Below are positions 1-12,400 of a stretch of 64,000 nucleotides of DNA, piece after piece (the first letter of the stretch is position 1; every line of letters starts with the position of its first letter). A model generated the notes under the pieces. It saw only the letters and a program-made list of their open reading frames with translations, was not told the origin of the DNA and made no database searches. Made by a program: the position numbers and the translations under genes. This stretch comes from Prochilodus magdalenae (Eukaryota > Chordata > Actinopteri > Characiformes > Prochilodontidae): positions 461,501 through 525,500 of the forward strand of contig JAMWET010001356.1 of assembly GCA_024036415.1 (NCBI GenBank). Direction: 5' to 3'.

Positions 1-1768
1 TGCCACTGATATGCTGATGATATGTGGAAAATAACCAGCCATCACCTGCTTACTGCTATTACAGTCAAAAGCTTTCCTTAAAGAAAAAGATAAAAATTTA
101 GCTAATGAACAGAAACCATCAAAACTGCTAAGACATCTGGGAGAAATCATGCCTGTCCATTCAAGCTTTCCTCCGAAATTATGGGTGGGTATAGATAAGA
201 TGCTTCATGCAGTAATAGTCAGTACTCTTCTGAGAAGGCTTTAGACTAGAGATCTAGACACTGCTGTAAGGATTTGATTGTATTCAGACATTCAGAGACT
301 TCAGTGAATTTAGGTACTGATATTGGACAATTCTGAATGCACCTCAATTCTGAACAAAGAAACAGAATGGTGTCCCATCAAAAAAAGAGAATGCAGCTGT
401 ACTGCCACACAGCTCAGCTCTAATCATCTTTATTTGCTAGCATCCAGTTCTGTTGGCAGTGCTCTTCTATAAAAAGTATTTAACCTGTGCACATGCAACT
501 AAAAGCCTGTGTTGGCAACAGAAGTAAGCAATATCGTAGACATATATGGATAGATCCCGCATTGGCTACTGGATAGTGCATCAATGTCACCACCGTATTG
601 ATCTGGGCAATTTGTCATCACTGCCAGAAGACTAGACTGCAGGTTAAGGATGTACAAACCATCCGACAAGCCAAATCAGATCCTGAGGATATACCTTTCA
701 CAGAGACGATTTAACATTTGTTTGGGGTTGTATTTGTTTTTTATAACATTACATTTCATATAAACCTAATGCAGATATATACTACTCTTCTAAGAGTCTA
801 ACAGAGAACTTTGAATCCTAGATTCTAAGTAAGTGAAGACAACTGTTTTTTTTGTCTCCATGTTAGCCATAAACCCTTGAATAATAAAATAAATTATTGA
901 AATTGGTAAAGAAATGTAAACACTTTTATTGTTTTTGCTTGCAGGCCCATCTTGTCAGAACCAATATGATGGATAATGTGCAATGCATCAATGGGCTAAA
1001 GCGCATACAGTGATGTCAATTTATCACAATAATGAGTAATACTGTCATACTGCCCATCCCATCCCAAATCAGCTATGGGTGCACCTCAAACTATCTGAAT
1101 CCACTAACTAGAGCAGCTACTGGATACATCAGGATGTATATAGTGTACGTGCACAGCTTAGCATCTGACATTTGTACAGCAATTTCATTCAACTGACACA
1201 CATCCACAGTTTAGAGCCTATTTAACTTTATTGGCAGTGCTTTATTGTGCACTGCCTAAGCTTGAGAATTCAGATAACCTTGTGCTTCCTAAAAAATAGC
1301 TTGTCTTAAAAACCTCAGGCACTTAAGCTCCTCTCAATCCATTTAATTAAAACTATACAATAAATTACAAGCAATGCTATCATGGCAAAGTAAACAAACA
1401 GGAAGTTAAATTACGACCTTGTGTGCGACCTTTTTGGGGGGTGACCATGGTGCTTGCATAAATTCCTAGCAAGGAAGGGCTGACATGTCAATCACTGGCT
1501 GTGTTTTTTCTTATTCTACGTCATAGAATGCAGTGCATTACCGGTGTGTGTGATGAACAAGTGTACGCTTCATGAGAGAGAGGAGTGCAGTGCTTTTCAT
1601 AGCGCCAGAACATGCAGTGATGTTCTCTGGAACAGGTGGAGTATTGACAGAGAAAGAGAAGGAGAGAGAGAAAGAGAGGCAGGCTAAGCCTGTCCTTTCA
1701 CTTGTGTGTATGAGAACACTGCAGAGGAGCACTAAAACCCTTTAATCTACTCGACTGACTGACACCGT
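1..1768. other. Intergenic sequence, nothing recognised
   Basis: Mixed-composition sequence of ordinary fish intergenic type. Short open frames are brief, lack motifs and are scattered with stops in other frames. No repeat family, splice pattern or RNA gene was recognised. Confidence 0.5.
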
Positions 1769-1779
1769 TCTCTCTCTCT

Positions 1780-1871
<92 letters not shown>

Positions 1872-1876
1872 CATAC
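1769..1876. repeat. Compound (TC)n(AC)n microsatellite
   Basis: About 32 bases of nearly pure CT repeat pass directly into about 70 bases of AC repeat. A pyrimidine-rich tail continues to about 1,935. Such arrays are length-variable and common in fish genomes. Confidence 0.97.
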
Positions 1877-2544
1877 ATTCTGTCTTGTCTCCTTATACAC
1901 CTCTGTCTCTCCCTCGCTCTCCCTATCCGTCTCGTTCCCAGTGAGCTTCAAAAGATCTCAAATCCATCATTTATTTTCTTCTGGCCCCAAATCCCTGGAG
2001 CATGGCATATTTCAGCGTGATTGGTGCAGCGGCTTCCCTCCACAGGCCTGGCTAATCGCTCCTGATGAGCGCTTGACAGAAAAGGAGAAGAGGAGGAGAC
2101 AAAGTCAATGTCTCCGCATCCCTGTGTGCATGTGTCTATATGTGTGTATGTGTGTTGAGAAGAGGGGGGCAGGAGCGTGTTTAAGTATGCCTTGCATGCC
2201 TGTTTGTGACCTAGTCAAGCTGTACAATTTGAGTTTGCAACCTTGTGAGTGAGTGAGCAGGTGTGTGTGTGTGTGTGTTTGTGTGTATGTGGATATCCTC
2301 TAGAATAAAACATGGCAGCACACAAAGAGCATACTGCACTGTACCAGAAGAATGCTGATGCTGTACTGTAACCACATATGATCTCTGCATTCATTTCTTC
2401 TTACTATCTTTCCTGAAATCTTTTGTGAATTCTTTTAATTTGCAAGTACTTTTTTTCATGTATTCCACTGCAGGCACACATGAACCTAACACAGCACACC
2501 CAACACCAAATAGGTAAAAGGGTATACAATCCCCCAGAATTAAG
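1877..2544. other. Intergenic sequence with short GT run
   Basis: A pyrimidine-rich stretch (about 1,899-1,935) and a short GT run near 2,261-2,292. No gene or repeat family recognised in the rest. Confidence 0.45.
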
Positions 2545-3192
2545 CTATAGTGCATGATGGAGCGCCATCAGTTTGCTCTCTAATACCTTCTGTTGGTTGG
2601 AGTGGTGTAAAGCACACTGCTATTGGACTCTGGAGGAGCGGAAATGTGTTCTTTGGAGTGTCAAATCACTCCACTAGTTCAGTGAATGCAAGAATGCAAA
2701 ATTCCCTGTCTGACTGTGTTGTGCTGACTGCAAAGTATGGTGGAGGAAGGATGATGCTATGTGGTTGATATGAGGGGCTGGCTTAGAGCCTCATAGTTAC
2801 AGTGAAAGGAACTCTTAATGCTTCAGTACACGCATGCCTATAACGTTGTGGAAAGGCCCTTTTCTGTTCCAGCATGACTGAGCATCAGTGCACAAAGCTC
2901 CATAAAGGCATGCTTGGGTGAGTTTGGTGTGGAAGAACTTGACTGAGCCCTGACCTTTGCCTTACTGAACACCTTTGGGATGAACTAGAAGATTGCTGGG
3001 ATGAACAAGATTGCAAGCCAGGTCTTCTCATCCAGTTATAGTGCCTGACCTCACAATTGTTCCTCTGGATGAAGAGCAACAAATCCAACAGACACACTCC
3101 AGAATCTTGAAGGAATCCCTCCCAGAACAAAGGAAGCGTTTATTACTCGAAGTGGGGTGTAGGTGTCCCAGTACTTTTGTCCATACAGTGTA
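2545..3192 (+). mobile_element. Tc1-like transposon relic, second lineage
   Basis: Decayed 3' two thirds of a Tc1/mariner-type DNA transposon. Read on the plus strand with frame changes, it still resembles the catalytic half of a fish Tc1 transposase: a stretch like LFQHD followed by VHKAP (near 2,860-2,910; the D normally coordinates metal), then EHLWDEL near 2,970 (carrying the last acidic residue of the DDE triad), then an NLVESLPRR-like C-terminus that is badly eroded. The right terminus has the usual fish form, CCCAGTACTTTTGTCCATAC, ending in GTGTA at 3,192. I see no matching left terminus, so the 5' end is probably lost. The first catalytic region (around 2,655) has lost its aspartate. 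This element cannot code for an active enzyme. The family call is from remembered fish Tc1 sequence. Confidence 0.85.
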
Positions 3193-3859
3193 CAAGCTGA
3201 CCTGCTGCATTTTTTCTTATGGACACACATACCTATAAGCTAACACACACAGGAGTCAGTCAGCATTACACTACCAAAGTGCACTGAAATAGATTCTGGC
3301 GTCTACCTATTCCGAAGCCTAATATCCTATTCATGCATTTCAATGTACAGTCTAGTTGGTGCATGAGTCACCAGCCTATGCCCCCTAATTTCCTCACAGC
3401 TCCCTGTGCTTTATGCCTCATCTGCAACACTACACTGGGTTTGGAACAACTGCAAGCAAGCAACTCTGAGCACAAGGACTGAAAGGATATTTTATTCATA
3501 CACACTGCATTGCAGAATAACACAGAATTACACAGTAGATCGTGAATCTTTCTAATTATAATAAGTCATTTTTGAAGTTGTCCGTGAAAAATGCAGCTTC
3601 TCTTTGGTACAGATTGGAGCAACTAACAACTGTTAAGCTTTGCCCATTACACACATACAGGACAACAAAACCAGCATGCTTACCATATGCAAAAGCACAC
3701 AAAACATTCCAGCCGTGGTACAGATGGTTACTTATTTGGAAACACTAAAAGGAACAATAATGCAGATAAACAAAAACCCTACAACAATGGTGTTGTCAGG
3801 GATTAGAAGGGGTTGGAGGGGGTCTGACTCATCATTTTGGGGTTAGTCTTGCAGCAGCC
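3193..3859. other. Intergenic sequence, nothing recognised
   Basis: Unique-looking sequence between the Tc1 relic and a candidate regulatory block. No coding signal or repeat family recognised. Confidence 0.4.
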
Positions 3860-4265
3860 ACAGTGTCGGGCTATGCCTTCTGAGGAATTACCGGGCCTTT
3901 TGTGAATAGTTGCTCACAGCAATTTCCCTGTTCTGTTATTAGCCATGATGTGGGCGACCTTACCGTGACAGGCTAATGTCTCGCCTTCTCCTGTACAAGC
4001 CCCATGTATTTAGAGTGCTGGCTTCCCTGCCTGATTAGGGGATTAATTTAAGAAACTTTAAGCTTTGATTTTGGTCTTGCCTTTCTTCATTCTTTGGATG
4101 TCCTTGAGTGAATGTTGTGTTGGCAAATGTTCAGCAGGCCACGCTAAGGGCCTATGTTTGCCAGTGTGGCCAATCTGTATGACGGCAACTGGAGTTGAAA
4201 GACTGACCGTCTTAAAGCTTTTATGTGCTGGAAGACAAAATTAAAGGGATGACATGCTAAGCCCA
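3860..4265. promoter_or_regulatory. Candidate conserved noncoding block
   Basis: Complex, repeat-free sequence without an open frame. It contains GATTAGGGGATTAATTTAAG (4,033-4,052), which combines a bicoid/OTX-type GGATTA site with TAAT homeodomain cores, plus TTAGCC and AATTACC motifs. This texture resembles vertebrate conserved noncoding elements, but conservation cannot be seen from one sequence, so the call is inference. Confidence 0.3.
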
Positions 4266-4678
4266 CATTTCATTGTTTTCAGGCAATGTAGACACAGGGG
4301 GAATCGCCTGGAAGAAACTCTAAGGACAGCCTGCAGGCTTCCATATACAGCAGAATAAACAATGAGCATATATTCTAGTTTATGTACATTCATTTAGTGT
4401 GTGGGTATTACCCACCTGAACCTAGAGATATCAGTTACTTTAATTTGTGTATGCCTCTGTGAGTATGTGCTGTATGTGATAGCTGAGTTTGTGTATATTT
4501 CTCTAGGGTGTATTTAATGGTGAGGGTCTCTTCATGCTTAATAGCTCTCTAGCTGAGCTCTGCATTCTTCATCTCCAAGGGCTCAACCCCCCTGCAAGAC
4601 ACATGGAACAATACACAAACCACAGCATTAGAGAGCCATTTATGTATGTACAAAATAAATGGAAACACCGCCTGAAAT
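4266..4678. other. Intergenic sequence, nothing recognised
   Basis: No coding pattern or repeat family recognised. Confidence 0.35.
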
Positions 4679-5055
4679 GCTCAGTCATTTTATCATCAGG
4701 TAGCTTTACAGTGTGTAGGTCTAGTTACACAGTTAGTGGCTGTGGTAGTTCATGTGCTGATGCACAGTCTGTCAGCCTTCCTTTACCCCGTCCTTCAGCA
4801 TAAAGGGACCACCCATATATTATCTGGGAAGTGGACCACTCGAACCATGACCATGTCAGCATAGCTACACTGCTACAAAGGGTCCATCAGTCACTTTGCA
4901 TTTGGTCAGTAGTGGGCTTATAGTGGTCCCTTTCCACTGGTGGAGGAGAGCTAACATATTGTACAGCAACAGATGGCTTAAAGTCTACTACTAGACCTAC
5001 AAAGTGTCACCAATCTTGTGTGTGTACCAGATAAGTGCCCACTGAGTTTCAGCAT
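4679..5055 (+). mobile_element. AGGTACACCT-family element, old copy 1
   Basis: Heavily diverged copy of a non-coding fish element also present at 8,581-8,860 and 46,293-46,574. Recognisable parts in order are TCATTTTATCATCAGGTAGC (4,682-4,701), a block around 4,785-4,865 that keeps the order GTCCTTCAGC ... AAAGGGACCACC ... TGGACCACTC ... CATGTCAGCAT, and a final part near 5,000-5,050. No coding capacity and no preserved terminal repeats. The match is by eye and partial. Confidence 0.5.
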
Positions 5056-5363
5056 CTTGTGAATGGTGTTTATGGTATTTTGTACACTATTTGGATAGTC
5101 AAGTAGATATACTGGTGCTGACCATAGGCCTGCAAGTGAATAGATGCTTCAACAGATTGCTCATTGACTTTACAGTGCCTTCTCTGCTCTGGCTGTGCTG
5201 GTCACAATTCACAAATTCACAATCAGAGTCACAGTCAGCTGTGTAATATGTGTAATATATAAATTGCTCTTAAACAACACAAAGAGAACAACTGATTAAT
5301 AATGATTTAATAATTACCATACCGTTACAGAAAAAGGCAATCACATTCCTAACTTTTTGTGCA
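5056..5363. other. Intergenic sequence, nothing recognised
   Basis: No coding pattern or known repeat recognised. Confidence 0.35.
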
Positions 5364-5423
5364 TGTAAATTGTCGGCTTGTAAGTTAGGCTTGTAAATTG
5401 TCGGCTTGTAAGTTAGGCTTGTA
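5364..5423. repeat. 28-bp tandem duplication
   Basis: A 28-base unit beginning TGTAAATTGTCGGCTTGTAA occurs twice head to tail with essentially no change. The 5' half of the unit also resembles its 3' half (CTTGTAA repeated). A recent local duplication is the simplest reading. Confidence 0.9.
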
Positions 5424-6435
5424 TAATATCGAAAGTATGCATACGAGTGTGTAACTCTAAGAAACCACATTTGGGAGAAAACTTCCTTATCTGTATTGAC
5501 AAGACGCCACCAGTCCTTCAACCACTCAGTTGGATGACACCGAACAGAGTGGGTAAGCTCACAAATTAAGGCTCACTGAGAGGGGATGCTTATAGACACA
5601 GGAGCTCTGACAGAGGGTGAATACAGATGCACAGAATGAGAAAAAAGATGTTTTTGGAACACTGAACCAGATGCATCTATTCAATAGACCCCAAAACAAA
5701 TGAACTTTTATGTTTATTTACATACTTTAGTTTTTTTACATATTAAAGAATTAATGGAGAAGAGCAATCAAATGGCATAAATAGCCATTGTTTTTTTTGC
5801 ATGATTTAGCCATTAATATGATTAATTGTGCAGCTCTAGTATAGAAATATGTATGTATGTGTGCTTCTGTATTTGATCTCAGTATCATACAGTAGAGGTC
5901 GTCAAATCCGTGCTTCTTTTGTGCAGTGTGCTTGTAGCTTCATTATGGAGATAAAGTTAAATTTGCTTAATTGGTTGCTGTTTGACTGCCCCGCCATGAT
6001 CCCTTATCCTAGATCTCAAGGAATGAGTAGAATTATAAACACACAATGCTGACACCAGCTTATTTACTGCCGCTCTCTAAAATCTTGCCTGATGTCTGTG
6101 TTTCTGGCATTCATCCATGGTCTGTTTGAGAATTTGAGGGTTGCATGAAAGTTACAGTGAGATAGTGAGAGATCGAGAAAGTGAGAACAATAGAGAGAGA
6201 GATACAAAGAGACGTGTGTGTGTGTGTGAATATAAAAAGATATCAATTGTGTGTGTGTGTTGCATATACTGCAGATAGGGAGTTCCCCTTGCATACCTGC
6301 ACCAGCGCCCCATTAGACAGACCCCTGATAAACAACAGCAATATACAATGCTCTCTATTACAGCATGCATTTCCAGCTCATTAGCAGCAGAGGCTCTCTG
6401 AAAGAGAATGGAAATTCACCTAAGCCTATTCACAC
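5424..6435. other. Intergenic sequence with short GA/GT runs
   Basis: Contains AATTGTGCAGCTCTAG near 5,824-5,839, which looks like one end of a common fish hAT-type non-autonomous element, but no partner end was found. Mixed GA and GT runs lie at about 6,160-6,262. No gene seen. Confidence 0.35.
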
Positions 6436-7150
6436 CGGGACAAAAAAGAGAAAGAGAGAGAGACAAAGAAAAGATGGGAGGTAGGAGCGGAGGGGGTAAC
6501 AAAGGCTTGCATCCAGTGCTTTGTCTATGGGTGGATAAAGAGGAGGTCTGATAGAGGAGGAAATGCGGGCACAGGAGTGGGTGAAAAGAAGAGGGTGGAA
6601 AAGAGTGGAGAGAAATTAAAAGATAGGAAAGGTCAGGAAAAATACTAGAGGAGAAAATATGAGAGATAGGAGGGAGGAAAAAGAAGATGACAAAAAGTTG
6701 AGAGGAGAAGGTAAAGAGAAGGTAAAAGAGAGAAGTAAAAAAGTAAAAAAGGAAAGAAAAAAAGGAAAAAGAAAATGAGCAAAGGTTAAAGAGGAAACAC
6801 GAACATAGAAAAGGTGGGGAGAGGATAGAAAATAGGAGAGAAAAGGACAAAAGGAGAGGAGATTATAAGAATATAAAAGAAATAAAAGAAAAAAAATTGA
6901 AGGGAAGACAGAAATATCTCAAAAGAGAACAGATTATGAGAGGAGAGGAAAAGACGAGGAAAGCAAAGGAAGAGGATAGAAACTGCCACAAGTAATGAGA
7001 GAAAGAGAACAGAAAGAGGTAGCACAGAAAATAGAGAGAAAAGAATCAGACAGAAAAGAGAGTAGTGGATAGAAAAGAAGAGGAAAGGACAGGAAAGTAG
7101 CTAAATGAAGAGAAAACGAGAGGAAAGATAAAAGGAGCAGATGAGAAGCG
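6436..7150 (+). repeat. 715-base polypurine tract
   Basis: An unusually long strand-asymmetric stretch that is almost all A and G on the plus strand (GAAAGAGAGAG, GGAGGTAGG, AAAAGG and similar words) with only scattered T and C. There is no fixed period, so it is a cryptically simple tract and not a clean microsatellite. The reverse-strand open frames through it are rich in Ser, Phe and Leu only because the complement is polypyrimidine; they are not genes. Tracts like this can form triplex (H-DNA) structures and slow replication. Confidence 0.9.
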
Positions 7151-7584
7151 CTAAACACAATACTAGGCCAGACTAAGGGACAGAGGCCAGAGAAGTGGAC
7201 TACAGGGCACAGACTCAGGCTGGGACTACAGCCAATGCGCCTGGCCTGACATCACACAGCACACATCACACAGACATGGAGCAACAGGAACAGCCTGCCA
7301 GAGACCCGGGCACTGGGCACATGGACGTGGGTCACTTCTGAAGCCTCTTGAGCCAAGCAGAACAGATCAATGGCACCTTGGAGATACCCAGAGTGAGAGT
7401 GAGAGAGAGGTAGAGATTGTGTATCTCTTACAGTATGGGCTGCAGCGAAAGTTAATAGATTCGTTGCTGAATGCCATTTCAGATTAAATGACCTTGAGAA
7501 AAGTGTGATGGAAACTGTCTGAAAAAAATACCAGCCTGAAAAACTAACGTCAAAATTATGGCAGGGTGTTGTCACAGCTTTAAA
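7151..7584. other. Intergenic sequence, nothing recognised
   Basis: Returns to mixed composition between two purine tracts. A short AC-rich run lies near 7,252-7,276. No gene or repeat family recognised. Confidence 0.35.
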
Positions 7585-7725
7585 TAGTGAGAAAGAAAGG
7601 AGGTGTAGCCAGGAGGAGGAAAAAAATAGGTGTGTGAGTTGGGAGGGTGAGTAAAAAGAGAGAAGGAAAGAAAGAGAGAAAGAGAGAAAGAGAGTGAGAG
7701 AGCGAGAGCAAGAGAGAGAGGGAGG
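7585..7725 (+). repeat. Second polypurine / GA-rich tract
   Basis: Purine-rich plus strand with GAAAGAAAGG, AGGAGGAGGA and GAGA runs; separated from the larger tract by about 430 bases of ordinary sequence. Confidence 0.85.
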
Positions 7726-8580
7726 TGCTAGCTCCAGGGCTTGGTCTAATGGTGTGTAGAATAATGAGACTCTAACTAAAGAATGCTGTTAAAGCCAAAA
7801 GAACACCGTTCTAAACAACTGCTGCCCTAAGCTCAGTCATATATTATACATTCAGTGCTTAATGTGCATTACTGTCTGCAGTAAACACTCGCAACACATT
7901 AAATACACTGCACTACACAAACACCTGATCTTTAAAACATGTCCGTATCTCACGTCTGCATCAGTTTGTCTATCCGAAAGATTAGGACTGCACTGCTACA
8001 TTATTAATGTATTTGCTTGTTTCACCCTCTGTATTGTATATTGTATCATTTGGTCCCTGGGGTGGACATAGATTAGTTGTTTTTAGCTGTTTGCCCCCAG
8101 GAAGACTGTGGTTGAAATTCATAAACCAGTTGGTAGGTTAAATGAGGTCTATTTATAAAGCTAGGATATCTTATTTGGATAGTTGGCACTGTTTAAGAGA
8201 TGCTTAGAATGTCTTCCTTTTTAACATCTTGGCCAGCCTGCAGAGTAGCACTGAGGAGAAAGTCACTGTGCACCAGTGCTTAGCACATCTCAAGACTCTC
8301 CAGCTCAAGAATAAGTGAGCTATAAGAGCCTTCTCAAGGATTCACACACGCACACAAACACAGATGCATGCGCGCACAAACACACACACACACAGGCCCA
8401 CACATAAACACCTGCAATCTCTTGAGCTGACAGAGTAGTGATTCTATAGTCAGATAAGCCTGAACTCAGCCAATGCCCCAGACAGAGCGCAATTCACCTC
8501 TGCCTCAACATACAGTGTACAACATACTCAACTGGAGTCATACACAAAAACAGACAATGGAATAGATAGTGCAACATGCA
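7726..8580. other. Intergenic sequence with CA-rich run
   Basis: Mostly unique-looking. A degenerate CACA/GCGC run lies at about 8,341-8,409. No coding signal recognised. Confidence 0.4.
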
Positions 8581-8860
8581 GGCATCTTATTAGGTACATT
8601 GTTTCTTTACTCTTTGACCATTTTATTATTTTTTTTTTTATCATTTAGGTGCATTTTATGGTTCTAGTACTATAGATTAGGGATTATTTCAGAGGTGGGC
8701 TATTCTTAGCATCGCAGTGACCCTGACATGCTGATAAAAGGTCCAGCAAGCTTAAACACTCAGCCTGTGAACAGTAGCTGACAACACAAACTGCACAGAT
8801 AAGCTTGTATATAACATGGCATCTAAAAAGTAGACCAACAAGCCAGTCACGTCTAGTACG
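8581..8860 (+). mobile_element. AGGTACACCT-family element, old copy 2
   Basis: Opens with TCTTATTAGGTACATTGTTT (8,585-8,604), equivalent to the left terminal repeat of the 46.3-kb MITE. A central block keeps the order ATTATTTC ... GGTGGGCTATTC ... GCAGTGACCCTGACATGCTG (8,676-8,734), and it ends with CATCTAAAAAGTAGACCAAC (8,820-8,839). These match, in order, the long version of a fish repeat I know from memory. An A/T-rich stretch interrupts it near 8,620-8,645. Non-coding, with no right terminal repeat. It abuts Tc1 copy A on its right. Confidence 0.6.
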
Positions 8861-8879
8861 GAGGACAAATAAGTGTAGA

Positions 8880-9492
8880 CTGATATGGGCAATATTTATT
8901 GAGCTACAAATACAGAAGTAGTGTCTCTTAGTTTGGAATCAGGTCACTATCTTTGCAAAGCAACATGCCATATGTCTCAGCATGGAGTTATAGAAGTTCC
9001 TAACAGTGTCCTGTGATAATCCATCCCATGTAGCTTGAATATTCTCACAAACTACCTGCAGATTTTGCTGTAGGGTTGGAGGTGGAGTGACAGCCCTGAT
9101 TATGTGACATTTAACAATAATCCATTCATCTTGGCGGTGAACACAGTGCATCCACAACCTGATTTGTTGACAGTGTGGCATGACATGGCGTTGGGGGTAG
9201 TCACCGTAATGGTCAATGATCATGCAGCCGTCTGCCAATGCTGCTGGCATTAACAGGATGACACGTGGAAGGCATCCCTCTACACTGAATGTCCGCAACT
9301 GTGACTGCTGGATCAGTCAGGTACAGCAATAAAGCCCACCCTTGCTTTGTGACATGTGCAGTGGCCAGGCGTGAAACTTCACTCATTCGCATGTCTCACA
9401 ATGTCAAACCTACCCACCAAGTTTAATTCCTGTTGGTTGATTCCTTCTGGGTGCAACTACTTGTGCAACTATTCTTTTGACAATGATTGTAT
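8880..9492 (-). mobile_element. Tc1-like family 1, copy A
   Basis: Relic of a Tc1/mariner-type element read on the minus strand; one of seven copies of the same family in this window. The frame from 9,298 down to 8,939 still encodes the transposase C-terminus: an NLQ...CENIQATWDGL segment followed by RNFYNSMLRHMACC, the counterpart of the SMRRRCQAC tail of Tc1 transposases. One terminus is preserved at 9,445-9,492 (GGGTGCAACTACTTGTGCAA, then CTATTCTTTTGACAATGATT). The other terminus is missing where the element meets the older repeat at 8,860. The middle of the gene, including the first catalytic region, is deleted, so it is inactive. Confidence 0.85.
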
Positions 9493-9644
9493 TATCTATA
9501 GTAATTGACTGTAGGCTACAGATATGGCAGACAGAGATTAAATTGTAAAAACGGTGGTATGTTCTGCTAACCCATGGTGTCATAGCCCTGGTGCTGTGAG
9601 GTAGAAGAGGTTGGATATTCAATACTTGTTGAGAATTTGCAGGG

Positions 9645-9820
9645 TAGTGCATGCAATGACAGCTGGGCTCAGCTCCTCAACTAGCAACGCTTGTGCCTGA
9701 AGCTTGTAATAAACAGTGAAGAGAACAGCTCACTCCCTCTCCACCAGGGACTGGGCTTGCTTCAGTGGAGCTGGCAGAGTCGTCACCTGACTGACCTGGC
9801 CAGAGGCTACTGAGTTTGGG
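9645..9820 (+). repeat. Unnamed interspersed repeat, copy 1
   Basis: About 176 bases closely related to 12,401-12,580. Shared landmarks in order: CAGCTCCTCAACTAGCAAC, CTTGTGCCTGAAG, TAATAAACA, GAACAGCTCAC, TTGCTTC with GGTGGAG or AGTGGAG, and CTGACTGACCTGGCCAG. The family is not recognised and no protein is encoded. Two copies 2.6 kb apart in the same orientation suggest either dispersal or an old segmental duplication. Confidence 0.75.
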
Positions 9821-9980
9821 TCAGCAGGAGGAAACTTCCTGGCCCTGGAAGTTATCAAAGCCTGGGTCAAGGCAAACACTCAGCCCTCATTATTGTGCAG
9901 AAGTCACTGACCTGAGATCAGGCCCTGGAAGTTAGCCACTATCAGCTTAGGCTGCTAAAAAGAAACTTGTTAATATAGGA

Positions 9981-10094
9981 GCACACACACACACAGACAC
10001 GCACATACACACAGACACGCACACACACACACAGACACGCACACATACACGCACAAGCACATGCACATGCACACACACACACACACAGACACGC

Positions 10095-10130
<36 letters not shown>

Positions 10131-10289
10131 GCACAAGCACACACACACAGACACACACAGACACGCACACGCATGCACACACAGACATGCACACGCACGC
10201 ACACACACAGACACGCACAAGCACACGCACACACACACAGACTTGCACACATACACGCACAAGCACACGCACACACACACACACAGACA
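9981..10289. repeat. CA-based minisatellite with GACACGCA variants
   Basis: About 310 bases made of CACA interrupted by recurring GACACGCAC, ACAAGCAC and CATACACGC words, giving a higher-order repeat. Long frames on both strands are repeat translations (Cys-Val or His-Thr) and are not genes. The alternating purine-pyrimidine pattern favours left-handed DNA. Confidence 0.95.
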
Positions 10290-10403
10290 TTTGTCTACTG
10301 GCTGTGCTATGGCACAATGCCAAAGGTGGACACTTGTGCTAAATGTCGCTAATGCTAGCTCGCTGATGGAAACAGATAAAAGCAATTGCTTAGGGGTGTG
10401 ACA

Positions 10404-11080
<677 letters not shown>

Positions 11081-11597
11081 TACACTAACAGTCAAAAGTT
11101 TAGACACACCCAACTAAATGGATGTGTCTGATTCTTTTACAGACTCTACAGGCTTAGATGTAACAGCTCCACCAGATTAATGATACATATCCTGATATAC
11201 TGCATATACTGTTTTTGCATCACAATATTATATTTTTGCCATATTATCCACCTCTAATGTATATTTTGTTGCACTAGTTACATTTTAAATTTTGTGAAAA
11301 CTCATGATAGTCGGACCAACATAATTATTGTAATATTGCATTTAAAAATTGTTATACAAACAGTAACAGTGAGCAGGGTACTGTATATGTACTACAAATT
11401 ATGTATATACATTAATCAGCTACATTAATATCAATCTCAATTTGTCCTCCTACAAAGTTCTTCTTTCTAGGACTGTAGTTCATGAGTGCTATTTTACAGT
11501 TTGATGTCTTCACTTTATTTCTTAAGTAAAGCATTAAGATCAACATAAGGGAAACCTTTAATGTTTAGCTATGCCTAAACTTTTGACTGGTAGTGTA
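11081..11597. mobile_element. Non-autonomous Tc1-type element (MITE)
   Basis: A 517-base element bounded by inverted termini. The left end is TACACTAACAGTCAAAAGTT at 11,081; the right end is CTAAACTTTTGACTGGTAGT at 11,575-11,594, followed by GTA. The two ends agree at 23 of 25 positions and TA occurs at both outer edges, as expected for Tc1/mariner insertion. The interior (TGATGTCTTCACTTTATTTC at 11,501) resembles the interior of fish Tc1 elements with this terminus but encodes nothing, so movement would have needed a transposase in trans. A relative lies at about 15,225-15,488. Confidence 0.88.
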
Positions 11598-12400
11598 TGA
11601 GAACTTTGCCCGGGTGCATGCCCACATCAATCAATCCACCTTTATTTTCACTCTAAACTACATTGAGGTTGACCCCTTTATTTTCAGTGCAGCCAAGCTT
11701 TACATCTTAGAGAGACTGAAGAAAAAGAAAGAAAAAATGAATTTAATCTTGTTAATCTTAAAAGGAAAAAAAGGCTACATAAACAAGTTGACAAAATCAA
11801 AGAAGAGATATGAAATAAATTAGAGGGAGAAATAATTTACTCAACATTTAAAATATGAGCAAATAAAGTAATATAGGTTAGATAAACTAAACTAAAATAA
11901 TAAAAATGAGCAAAATATAAAATAAAGCAAGAATGATAAAATGATACAGCAATTATTAACTGAATAAAACAGTTACAAGCTGTCTTCAAGTGGCTAAAAT
12001 GATTTAGTGACACCAGTAAACTGAATTTTAAAGACTCCTATAGTGTACAGTAGGTAAAAGAATATTTTCCCACTTTTCCATACACATGTATGACATACTA
12101 ATACACTAAAAAGACCAGACGAGTACACAGACAATACTGAAGGCTGAGAAATATAGAGACATTTAACGAAGTAACAAACAAAAACAGAATAAACAGGATA
12201 AAGACTATATATGAGAATGTTTATGTACGGTAAAATGGAGCCAATATGAAAGGGGCCAAAAGAGATGAGTATGTGAATATGTACAGATGCACAGGGTCTG
12301 AGGAGATGCTCATATACGTATGCTGTAGAGCAGGATTGGTCAGGATTGGTTAAAAATTCACTTCTGCTTAAAGCTCAAATATACACACTGCTGTGCAGAG
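11598..12400. other. A-rich intergenic sequence
   Basis: Strongly A-rich on the plus strand from about 11,700 to 12,200 (AAATAAA, AAAATGAG and similar words). No gene seen. The short frame at 11,593-11,823 is a lysine-rich product of this composition. Confidence 0.4.

Noticed and set aside
6416..7158. Several long minus-strand frames rich in Ser, Phe and Leu
   Set aside because: They are the complement of the polypurine tract; codon content follows composition, with no protein pattern.
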